From: an uncultured Dokdonia sp.
Lineage (GTDB): Bacteria; Bacteroidota; Bacteroidia; Flavobacteriales; Flavobacteriaceae
Assembly: GCA_937124495.1 (NCBI GenBank)
Contig: CAKZKZ010000666.1
Coordinates: forward strand, 1 to 7,246
Direction of reading: 5' to 3'
DNA length: 7,246 bases
The notes under the pieces were generated by a model. That model searched no databases, was not told the origin of the DNA, and saw only the letters and a list, made by a program, of their open reading frames with translations. A program made the position numbers and the translations under genes. The stretch's first letter is position 1. Every line of letters starts with the position of its first letter. Shown piece after piece: positions 1 to 5,585 of this stretch.

Positions 1-90
1 CAAATGGCGCGTATTGGAATTGTACTCAACCTCATCTCTGTAGGCTTACTCTTTGCGAGTGCCTATTGGGGGGTACCGTTACTGTTTTAA
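1..90 (+). CDS. C-terminal end of a membrane transporter, probably SLC13/DASS family (5' end outside window)
   Basis: Frame 1 is open from the first base and ends at TAA 88-90, giving 29 residues with no start inside the window. The peptide is one hydrophobic membrane-spanning stretch (GIVLNLISVGLLFASAYWG) that ends four to five residues after a V-P-L-L motif. The pattern of a short basic lead-in, then G-x-x-L-N-L-I-S, a hydrophobic run and a terminal V-P-L, matches what I know of the last helix of divalent-anion:sodium symporters (SLC13/DASS, sulfate or dicarboxylate uptake at the inner membrane). With so little sequence this is a family-level guess; another polytopic transporter remains possible. 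It is convergent with the T9SS-tail gene, only 33 bp away, and a short palindrome sits in that gap. Confidence 0.5.
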   Translation, partial: QMARIGIVLNLISVGLLFASAYWGVPLLF

Positions 91-97
91 GGAGTGC

Positions 98-111
98 GCT
101 TTCGCGAAAGC
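98..111. repeat. GCTTTCGCGAAAGC palindrome, copy 1
   Basis: This is a perfect 14-bp palindrome in the 33-bp gap between two convergent genes. It is followed on the plus strand by a run of seven A. The same core recurs perfectly at 1982-1999 and 5904-5917, and in split form at 2924-2978. As RNA it could form a short hairpin, but no T run follows it in either reading direction, so a classical terminator is not supported. Its role is unknown. Confidence 0.85.
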
Positions 112-123
112 AAAAAAACGTCA

Positions 124-1878
124 TTACATCTTCATAAACTTGATATGCTTTGATCCTTTTTGAGTATGCAATCGTACGATATATACACCCGTTTTAAAAC
201 GAGCAATATTTAACGTCATTTCTGAATCATCTACGATCATAGTCTGCACTACTCTTCCAGACAAATCCATTACTTTTAAAGTCCTTTCTACATAATTTTC
301 TAAACCTGAAATATGTATTTCTGAATCGCTTGGATTAGGAAATATGCTTATTTTTTCTTCTTCAAAAGATTCAGTTCCTAATTGAGGATCTCCTTCTATC
401 ACAGTGAGAGTTGCATTAATTTCTGGATTTGTAATAACATCTATAATTCCACTCAACCAATACACTGTGATATAATCTATTTCTGTAGCTTCTCCTATCC
501 CAAAAAATTCATACGAAGAATTCTGTCCTAAATACCCTTCTCCACAAAGCGTATAATTATACTGCTTTTCGTCATTAATAGATAGCTCTATAAGAGAACC
601 TATTCCCTGTCTATTACTCTCTGTACCTTCCAATTTAATTTTAATCCAATTATTCTCGGTAACTGTTTCATTTTTCCATAAGAAGACATTATCAGGAAGG
701 CAATTTAAAACAGCGATATCATACTTCCCATCATTATCTACATCGCCAATCGCATTACTATAGCTAATAGAAGCATCCTCTTCAAAACCTGCACCTTCAG
801 GAATGGCATACAATCCGTTGCTATTATTTTTATAAAACGCTGCACTTAACTGACCAGATTCGGTATTATTCACACTAGCACTTACATATAAATCTAGATC
901 TTTATCGTGATCTGCATCCAAAAACACCGAGCTCCACGCCACCGATTCAAATAGCGTCCCATTATTGGGCGCTACATCTGTAAACGTGCCGTCTCCATTA
1001 TTTTTTAGAAATGCATTTCCTTGTTGTGTATTTGCTACATAAATATCTAACCAGCCATCATTATTATAATCCCCTATGGTGGTAGACATGGCATCAATCG
1101 CCAGATCAGCGCCTGCTGCTTCGGCTACGTCTGTAAAAGTACCATCTTGATTATTATGATATAAGATATTCTTGTTTTGAGTTTTATCATTTGAGATATA
1201 AATATCTTGCCAGCCATCCTTATCATAATCGATCCACGCACTACAAAAAGAAAGAGAATTTTCTTGAATAAGATTGGCTTCTACAGACACATCTATGAAT
1301 GTACCATCGCCATTATTTTTATACAAGGTGTTGAATTTTGTATCGCTATCAAAAAACCGAGATACAATAAATACATCTAAAAAACCATCCCTATTATAAT
1401 CTCCCCAAGAAGCTCCAAAAGATTGGTGCCCAGGATTTGATAGACCAGATGTTTCGGTGGTATTTACAAAGGTAAGGTCTCCTATATTTTCATAAAATCT
1501 ATTATCGCCTGTCGTCTGATTACTCGTGGCAAAAAAATCATAATCACCATCATTATCAACATCTACCCATTGTACAGACTTCGTTTGAAAGAGTTCGTCG
1601 TTGATTCCTGATAGATTAATTAGTTCAAAAATGCCATCGTTATTTTTATAGAATCGCACAGGCAATCCCGTCGTAGAAGATACGGTCAGGTCATCCCATC
1701 CATCATTATCAAAATCAAAGAAAGAAATACCTCCTCCATAATTTTCATTTTCATCTTGTCCCCATGAACTATCAGACAGTCCTAATTCTTGACTTTCTTC
1801 ACTGAAGAAAATCTGGGCATCAGAGATCAAGCAAATAAAGACGAATACAAAACTGAGAATCCACTTTAAATTTCTCAC
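124..1878 (-). CDS. Secreted FG-GAP/VCBS repeat protein with ASPIC/UnbV domain and T9SS type A sorting domain
   Basis: The product is 584 aa. A signal peptide covers about residues 1-21 (basic M-R-N-L-K, hydrophobic core, cleavage near S-D-A-Q). Seven calcium-binding-like D-x-D-x-D-G-x-x-D loops follow, at about 55, 106, 160, 217, 270, 321 and 379, as in FG-GAP/VCBS beta-propeller repeats; the sixth has K in place of the usual G. Residues 410-485 match the ASPIC/UnbV domain (N-R-Q-G-I-G-S, then G-E-G-Y-L-G-Q-N-S, F-G-I-G, and V-Y-W-L-S-G). The tail (about 509-584: I-F-P-N-P, V-M-D-L-S-G-R-V-V, T-G-V-Y-I-V-R, ending K-F-M-K-M) is a type A sorting signal of the type IX secretion system. The protein is thus predicted to cross the outer membrane and be surface-attached or released. 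The start is GTG at 1876-1878: an in-frame TAG lies upstream and no ATG lies between. The architecture resembles CRTAC1-like proteins; the ligand is unknown. Confidence 0.93.
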   Translation of the reverse strand: MRNLKWILSFVFVFICLISDAQIFFSEESQELGLSDSSWGQDENENYGGGISFFDFDNDGWDDLTVSSTTGLPVRFYKNNDGIFELINLSGINDELFQTKSVQWVDVDNDGDYDFFATSNQTTGDNRFYENIGDLTFVNTTETSGLSNPGHQSFGASWGDYNRDGFLDVFIVSRFFDSDTKFNTLYKNNGDGTFIDVSVEANLIQENSLSFCSAWIDYDKDGWQDIYISNDKTQNKNILYHNNQDGTFTDVAEAAGADLAIDAMSTTIGDYNNDGWLDIYVANTQQGNAFLKNNGDGTFTDVAPNNGTLFESVAWSSVFLDADHDKDLDLYVSASVNNTESGQLSAAFYKNNSNGLYAIPEGAGFEEDASISYSNAIGDVDNDGKYDIAVLNCLPDNVFLWKNETVTENNWIKIKLEGTESNRQGIGSLIELSINDEKQYNYTLCGEGYLGQNSSYEFFGIGEATEIDYITVYWLSGIIDVITNPEINATLTVIEGDPQLGTESFEEEKISIFPNPSDSEIHISGLENYVERTLKVMDLSGRVVQTMIVDDSEMTLNIARFKTGVYIVRLHTQKGSKHIKFMKM

Positions 1879-1981
1879 AGGATATAAAAGGTTGATTATT
1901 CTATAAATATACTACTTGTCAACCTAAATAAAAGAAAAATAGATGATGGTTCGTCTTCCCTAGATTATTTTTAAGAGGTTT

Positions 1982-1999
1982 ACGCTTTCGCGAAAGCGT
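1982..1999. repeat. GCTTTCGCGAAAGC palindrome, copy 2 (extended to 18 bp)
   Basis: This is a perfect 18-bp palindrome, ACGCTTTCGCGAAAGCGT, located 24 bp beyond the lipoprotein stop codon and about 100 bp upstream of the next gene. It is the longest perfect copy in the window. No T run follows it on the minus strand, so terminator function for the lipoprotein gene is possible but not shown. The surrounding 145-bp gap (1879-2023) otherwise contains only AT-rich sequence without a convincing promoter match. Confidence 0.88.
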
Positions 2000-2023
2000 G
2001 TATAACAAATTAAAGAAGCAAGA

Positions 2024-2482
2024 TTATTCTTTTACTATGGTCATTAAATAACCAACGTCAGAATCCTGTAGTGCTATAGTTTCACTATTATAAAGCGCAG
2101 CATTTAATAGTAACGCAAATTGTGAACAGGGACCTCCAGTTGCTTCTCTTGTGAGATTAAGGATAAGTTCATCTGTCTCGGTATCTGAAAGATTAATATC
2201 AAAGGTATTGTCTCCATCTTGTCCAAAAATATTCAATACAATACGGTTTGCTATCTCTGGAAAGTCTGTAGTCACCACTCCTGTAAGTAGAGAATCATTA
2301 AACGCTATTGTGATATCTTCAGCATTGTAGGTTCCGTTTTCAATAAGGTTTTCACCATCTACATTGACTAATTCTATAACAATAGCTCCATTAAATATTG
2401 GTTCAGATATGCAATCTACATCATCACTGTTACAAGAAAACAGGACGAAAGAAAGGAGTAGGCAGGTGTATATATGTTTCAT
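2024..2482 (-). CDS. Small exported lipoprotein, unknown function
   Basis: The product is 152 aa. Residues 1-17 form a lipoprotein signal peptide ending in the lipobox L-F-S-C, so Cys17 should be lipidated by signal peptidase II. The next residues, N-S-D-D-V-D, resemble the S-D-D-type lipoprotein export signal described in Flavobacterium that sends lipoproteins to the cell surface; surface display is therefore an inference. The mature part is acidic and rich in alternating beta-type hydrophobics, with two cysteines (24 and 119) that could form a disulfide. I do not recognise the domain. ATG at 2480-2482 is the start, with no Shine-Dalgarno and a leader containing ACGCAACC. A decayed second copy of this leader and start lies directly upstream. 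The gene is in the same direction as the T9SS-tail gene but 145 bp apart, so co-transcription is uncertain. Confidence 0.85.
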   Translation of the reverse strand: MKHIYTCLLLSFVLFSCNSDDVDCISEPIFNGAIVIELVNVDGENLIENGTYNAEDITIAFNDSLLTGVVTTDFPEIANRIVLNIFGQDGDNTFDINLSDTETDELILNLTREATGGPCSQFALLLNAALYNSETIALQDSDVGYLMTIVKE

Positions 2483-2527
2483 AAAGTTGTTTTCTTAGTA
2501 GATGTCGTTATATGCTTTTGGTTGCGT
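2483..2527 (-). promoter_or_regulatory. Lipoprotein 5' leader with ACGCAACC and CATCTA motifs
   Basis: Reading the minus strand towards the lipoprotein ATG, the leader has ACGCAACC-AAAA (2516-2527), then CATCTA (2499-2504), then an A-rich stretch to the start. The same motif order and nearly the same distance to an ATG (34 versus 35 nt) recur at 2643-2688, so this leader has been preserved in two copies. I recall ACGCAACC...CATCT leaders before other flavobacterial genes, but that memory is unverified. It could be a promoter-proximal or mRNA-leader element. Confidence 0.45.
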
Positions 2528-2555
2528 ATACATCGACTATACATTATAAATAATA

Positions 2556-2688
2556 CTATCTAGACGTGATTGGTATCATTTGTAATACAAGAAAAAACAA
2601 ACAGAGAAATAAGTATATAGGTAAGAATAAGATATATTTCATAAGATGGCTTTAGTAATAAGATGCCATTTTAACGTTTTGGTTGCGT
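2556..2688 (-). pseudogene. Decayed duplicate of the lipoprotein leader and start
   Basis: The minus strand from 2688 reads ACGCAACCAAAA (2677-2688), a CATCT (2661-2665), CTTATGAAATATAT at the start codon (2640-2642), then a pyrimidine-rich hydrophobic stretch containing TTTTCTTGTA and ending at TAG 2556-2558. The intact gene 160 bp away has ACGCAACCAAAA, CATCTA, CTTTATGAAACATATA and TTTTCTTGTA in the same order. In this copy the lipobox stretch is shifted out of frame relative to its ATG, so the ORF encodes only 28 residues (M-K-Y-I-L-F-L-P..., hydrophobic, no cysteine at the right place) and lacks the mature domain. Best read as a relic of a tandem duplication; a functional tiny hydrophobic peptide is the alternative. 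Confidence 0.5.
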
Positions 2689-2718
2689 GCAAATGCCAAT
2701 TTTTTAACATTTTAAGCC

Positions 2719-2895
2719 TTAAACCCGCATTATGCAATAGAAAATCTATTACAACTTTAAGATGCTTCAAAATATACCATTACACTACGTTTCTGAGTTT
2801 AACCATAGCGGTGCTATGTTAAAACTCAGAAAACATCATATTTTATTGCTTCTTCAAGCCTCATAACGAAGTTCTATTGCATAATCCGGATTAAA
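2719..2895. mobile_element. MITE-like inverted-repeat element, 177 bp, with internal cruciform
   Basis: The outer arms 2719-2742 and 2872-2895 are inverted repeats matching at 21 of 24 positions, including a perfect 14-bp ATTATGCAATAGAA. The centre holds a strong hairpin: 2790-2809 pairs with 2813-2832 at 18 of 20 positions around a 3-nt loop. The intermediate sequences are also loosely complementary, so the whole unit is one large imperfect palindrome. It has no ORF of note and no target-site duplication I could identify. It fits a non-autonomous transposable element or IS remnant. I cannot assign the IS family. Confidence 0.65.
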
Positions 2896-2923
2896 ACGGC
2901 AACATATTACTATTATTTCTAAG

Positions 2924-2978
2924 TATGCTTTCGGCAGAGTCGAAGTTTATACTGAGCTTGTCGAAATGCGAAAGCGTA
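2924..2978. repeat. Composite repeat: palindrome half-sites split by a TCGACAAGCTCAG-type repeat
   Basis: The half-sites TATGCTTTCG (2924-2933) and CGAAAGCGTA (2969-2978) pair over 10 bp with one T-G wobble, and are the two halves of the palindrome seen intact elsewhere. Between them, 2934-2968 holds a 35-nt sequence whose minus strand contains TTTCGACAAGCTCAGTATAA, a type of dispersed bacterial intergenic repeat I recognise. The break falls exactly at the dyad, TTCG|CGAA. The element starts 8 bp past the stop of the esterase-like gene, so its hairpin may also shape that mRNA's 3' end. Confidence 0.7.
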
Positions 2979-2986
2979 TAAAAATA

Positions 2987-4240
2987 TCACTTCATTTCTT
3001 CGATAGGCGTACTTGCTTTTGATTCAGAAATCAGGATCGCATAATCCAAAAAAGCCGTTGTAGATTTCCCTGCGACGCGCTCCCCATTAGAGGGCCCTGA
3101 AGACAGGATCACTTCGATTAAATCAGGTTCATTGTTACTATAAGGTGTGTTTACATCATTTAACTGAAACAAGGTCATATCCGATATTTTTGTGTCCTTC
3201 AATTGCTGAATTCCCCTAAAATATTCATCTTCATAATCCCCTATTCCAAAGCCAGCTTCGGTAGTGTACCCTGTATACTCTCCTGCATCATCATATAGCT
3301 GATCCCATAACACTTCACTCTTTGTTAAATAGCCAATCACAGAAATCACTTCCTCTCTTTTGTACACCCCCTTTTCTATCAGTTGCGTGAAGAAAGAAGC
3401 ATGTTTTCCTTCTCTTTCTTTTTCCAAATGCGCAAAACCAATTCGCATAAACTGAGGATTTTGATCAAAATCATAGATCGTACTCAGATGGATATAATTA
3501 CTATAAATAGTCGCTTCTCTTTTTCCAGAAAACACACCTAAAGTGACTCGTATATTTTTAAGAATATGATCAAATACAGCTTTGTCTTTCACTACCTGAT
3601 GATAGGCTTCTGGTCTCGCATCTACATCCGTGACAAACGCTTTTACTAATAATTTCCCAGCACTATCTTGGAAGGATGAAAAATCAGTGTTTGGATCGTC
3701 TAATGCTTTCTTCAGGTCTTTTACCGCTTTAAATTCTTGTGCTTCTTTTGGAAGCAATGCGAGGATGTGTTTTATAGAGTACTTATACGTTACGATAATA
3801 TCAACGCCTACCACCGTCAGTTGATCTTCAGCTGGTAAGGCATCATTTAGTTTCTTAAGGTTTCTCCATTTCTCAAAAACTTCTATCGTACGTTCTTGTG
3901 GCACGCTCACCCCAGAATGATAAACAAGATCTTTTAATAAAGTTTCATCTCCAGTTTTGAGATACCTATCATAATAATGTGCCGTGCTATAATCTGTTTC
4001 TGGGAGGTAGTATTTAATTTTTCCTTCTGACGTTAATGCGTTGAGTAAACAATGTTCTACCTCTTCGGTTTTTGCGCTCCCATGATAGGCTCCAAACCCG
4101 ATAATTTTAAAGTCATCCTCTGGAAACAAAAACTGATCGTCTTGTATATCATAGCGATGTGTTTGTAAATAGGCCTTTTTGGTTTGTGCTTGTACTTGAA
4201 AAGTAGAAATCGCAATAAGGAAAATAAGAAATGTACGCAT
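2987..4240 (-). CDS. Secreted erythromycin-esterase-like (EreA/ChaN-superfamily) protein
   Basis: The product is 417 aa, starting at ATG 4238-4240 after an A-rich leader without Shine-Dalgarno. A Sec signal peptide covers residues 1-18 (cleavage near V-Q-A-Q), so the protein is periplasmic or exported. The pattern follows the erythromycin esterase family: G-F-G-A-Y-H-G (48-54, His53), L-P-E (79-81), Y-D-R-Y-L, E-K-W-R-N-L-K-K-L-N (123-132), V-V-G-V-D-I (143-148), R-E-A-T-I-Y-S-N (241-248) and I-G-F-A-H (267-271). These correspond to the GEATHG, E, WLRxxN, GxD, RDxxMxxN and AHNxH signatures. The Glu three residues before the catalytic-type His is replaced here by Gly50, so esterase chemistry may differ or be lost. 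Actual substrate unknown; the similarity does not imply drug resistance. It stands alone, flanked by repeats on both sides. Confidence 0.62.
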   Translation of the reverse strand: MRTFLIFLIAISTFQVQAQTKKAYLQTHRYDIQDDQFLFPEDDFKIIGFGAYHGSAKTEEVEHCLLNALTSEGKIKYYLPETDYSTAHYYDRYLKTGDETLLKDLVYHSGVSVPQERTIEVFEKWRNLKKLNDALPAEDQLTVVGVDIIVTYKYSIKHILALLPKEAQEFKAVKDLKKALDDPNTDFSSFQDSAGKLLVKAFVTDVDARPEAYHQVVKDKAVFDHILKNIRVTLGVFSGKREATIYSNYIHLSTIYDFDQNPQFMRIGFAHLEKEREGKHASFFTQLIEKGVYKREEVISVIGYLTKSEVLWDQLYDDAGEYTGYTTEAGFGIGDYEDEYFRGIQQLKDTKISDMTLFQLNDVNTPYSNNEPDLIEVILSSGPSNGERVAGKSTTAFLDYAILISESKASTPIEEMK

Positions 4241-4301
4241 TGTTGTTATTTTCCATTAAAGAGTCGCGTAAAAGAAAAGTGTTACAGTTGGGAGTTAAAA
4301 A

Positions 4302-4506
4302 TCCCTCATTCCCGTTTCTCCCAAAGGGAGAAAGGCTGTTCTGTTTTTGGATTAAGAATCAAAAAATAGAGTACTACTCTATTTCTAACACATACGAATT
4401 TTAACCTGTCGAAAGGTAAAGAGATGACTATTGGTGGTATTACTAAGACACTTTGAATCCAAAAAACAAAGGCTTTTCTCCCTTTGGGAGAAACGGGAAT
4501 GAGGGA
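4302..4506. mobile_element. MITE-like element, 205 bp, with ~50-bp terminal inverted repeats
   Basis: Arms 4302-4353 and 4456-4506 are inverted repeats. Their outer 32 bp are identical, and the inner ~20 bp are about 70% alike with one indel. Each arm contains its own hairpin, TTTCTCCC plus 3 nt plus GGGAGAAA (4315-4333 and 4475-4493). The 102-bp centre has another hairpin (4364-4372 with 4376-4384, 9 bp). There is no coding capacity and no clear target-site duplication. It separates the esterase-like gene's start from the 85-aa gene's end. It is best read as a non-autonomous mobile or structural repeat; family unknown. Confidence 0.7.
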
Positions 4507-4508
4507 AT

Positions 4509-4543
4509 TCCTCCTTCGGGGGTTAGGGAGATTCCATCTCCCT
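4509..4543. repeat. C-rich hairpin repeat overlapping the 3' end of the 85-aa gene
   Basis: Adjacent to the MITE-like element, the minus strand reads CTCCCTAACCCCCGAAGGAG, a type of C-rich flavobacterial intergenic repeat I recognise. A perfect 7-bp hairpin (4525-4531 with 4537-4543, 5-nt loop) lies across the stop codon, and a second short stem with a TTCG loop (4512-4519 region) follows it. The repeat therefore supplies the last codons (Glu-Ser-Pro-stop) of the 85-aa gene. It may also work as a 3'-end structure. Confidence 0.5.
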
Positions 4544-4780
4544 CAAAAACCGAATCACTTTCTCAGCAGGCATTTCGCAAGGTTTTAATAATTCGGAAGT
4601 GGTTGTGAGGTAATAATTAAGGCTTATAAAGTCGGTGCCTTGCAATTCTTCAGCATAGATTTTATACGACTTTCCATTGGTGAAGGTAGTTTTGGTCAAT
4701 CCATATTTCTTTCCTTCAAAAAGGACGGTGCTATAGCCTTCAGGAATTGTCTCAATAATATGGAGTAAAGAATCTTTCAA
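4523..4780 (-). CDS. Conserved small cytoplasmic protein of flavobacterial type, unknown function
   Basis: The product is 85 aa, with no signal peptide or membrane segment. The sequence has Y-G-L-T-K-T-T-F-T-N-G-K-S (26-38) followed by Y-K-I-Y-A-E-E-L-x-G-x-D-F-I-S-L-N-Y-Y (39-57), then L-L-K-P-C-E-M-P (64-71) and a C-terminal helix. I recall similar 85-90-residue proteins in flavobacteria, sometimes labelled peptide methionine sulfoxide reductase, but it lacks an MsrA or MsrB active site and I would not transfer that function. The only start in the frame is TTG at 4778-4780: an in-frame TAA lies two codons upstream, and the only internal Met codons are near the C-terminus. The last residues come from a hairpin repeat, so the native C-terminus may have been replaced. 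The gene lies 103 bp downstream of the response regulator and could be part of that transcript. Confidence 0.7.
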   Translation of the reverse strand: MKDSLLHIIETIPEGYSTVLFEGKKYGLTKTTFTNGKSYKIYAEELQGTDFISLNYYLTTTSELLKPCEMPAEKVIRFLREMESP

Positions 4781-4831
4781 TGATTATTTTTTCTATGCGA
4801 CAACAAAAATAAACTTCTTAAGTAATTTTAA

Positions 4832-4858
4832 AAAAAGTCCTGATTCCTGAGTCTTTTT
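4832..4858 (-). terminator. Possible weak terminator after the response regulator
   Basis: About 25 bp past the regulator's stop, the minus strand forms AAAAAG...CTTTTT (4853-4858 with 4832-4837) followed by more T residues. The stem is short and AU-rich with a 15-nt loop, so this is only a weak candidate. It fits the end of the kinase-regulator transcript before the 85-aa gene. Confidence 0.25.
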
Positions 4859-4883
4859 AGTCTTGAATCCCACTTTCGCTACC

Positions 4884-5585
4884 TCAACTTTTCAATATCC
4901 CAAGCACATGCTCCTTATACTTTCCCCCTATTGGGATTTCTATGTTTCCTATCTCAATATCTTGTTGGGTAAATGCGGTGATATGATAGCGGTTGACGAT
5001 ATAGGATCGGTGTACGCGTAGAAATGGATCATCAGGAAGCTGTTCTATAAAATGACTAATTCGTTCTTTAATCACAAGTGTTTCTGCGGTCGTATGGATC
5101 TTCAGGTAATCTTTGATGCTTTCTATATACCTGACCTCTGGCAAGATTACTTTAACATGTTTTTTATTAACCTGAACAAAAATGTGTGCTGGAGCTATGG
5201 TTGTTTCTTGACTCGCAATTTCCATCGATTTTGGAGCAACAATTTGCAATCGACTGACCGCAGTAAAGAAACGCTTAAAGGTGATGGGTTTCAACAGATA
5301 CTCTTGTGCCTGTAATTCGTAACTCTCTACCGCATATTCTCGATACGCAGTCGTAAAAATCACGATAGGAGGACGCTGCAATGATTTTAAAAAATCAATA
5401 CCTGTCAGTTTTGGCATTTGGAGATCTAAAAATAGTACATCCACTTGATTTGTTGCCAAAAACTGCGCTGCCAATAGGGCGTTTTTAAACGACCCGAGAT
5501 GTTCTAAAAAAGGAACATCCGCAATATGCTGCTCTAATAAAGAGCGTGCCAAAGGTTCATCATCTACAACTATACAAGTCATCAT
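4884..5585 (-). CDS. LytTR-family response regulator
   Basis: Starting at ATG 5583-5585 the product is 233 aa. The N-terminal receiver domain (about 3-118) has the acidic pair D8-D9, the phospho-acceptor Asp54 in F-L-D-L-Q-M-P, F-T-T-A-Y (77-81), and Lys99 in Y-L-L-K-P-I. The C-terminal LytTR DNA-binding domain (about 135-233) has V-R-Y-I-E-S-I-K-D-Y, F-L-R-V-H-R-S-Y-I-V-N and a final I-P-I-G-x-K-Y. The frame is open upstream to 5627, but that extension lies inside the kinase gene and carries no family sequence. The two consecutive Met codons sit on the kinase stop, giving an ATGA overlap typical of translational coupling. It is expected to bind DNA as a dimer after phosphorylation by the adjacent kinase; target promoters are not evident here. 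Confidence 0.95.
   Translation of the reverse strand: MMTCIVVDDEPLARSLLEQHIADVPFLEHLGSFKNALLAAQFLATNQVDVLFLDLQMPKLTGIDFLKSLQRPPIVIFTTAYREYAVESYELQAQEYLLKPITFKRFFTAVSRLQIVAPKSMEIASQETTIAPAHIFVQVNKKHVKVILPEVRYIESIKDYLKIHTTAETLVIKERISHFIEQLPDDPFLRVHRSYIVNRYHITAFTQQDIEIGNIEIPIGGKYKEHVLGILKS

Noticed and set aside
98..120. Bidirectional terminator between the convergent genes
   Set aside because: The palindrome has no T run after it in either transcription direction, only an A run on the plus strand side, so it does not meet the intrinsic terminator pattern.
1904..1911. TATATTTA on the minus strand, resembling the Bacteroidetes TAnnTTTG promoter element, 26 nt before the T9SS-tail gene start
   Set aside because: The final G is missing and the nearest TTG lies about 11 nt upstream, too close for the expected -33 element, so it is not better than AT-rich background.
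4184..4369. Plus-strand ORF of 61 codons across the MITE-like element
   Set aside because: It overlaps the esterase-like gene's start antisense and a non-coding inverted repeat, has low-complexity composition and no recognisable protein feature.
4523..4780. Assignment of the 85-aa protein as methionine sulfoxide reductase
   Set aside because: It has one cysteine in a K-P-C-E-M context and none of the GCFWG or other Msr signatures, and is too short for an MsrA or MsrB domain.
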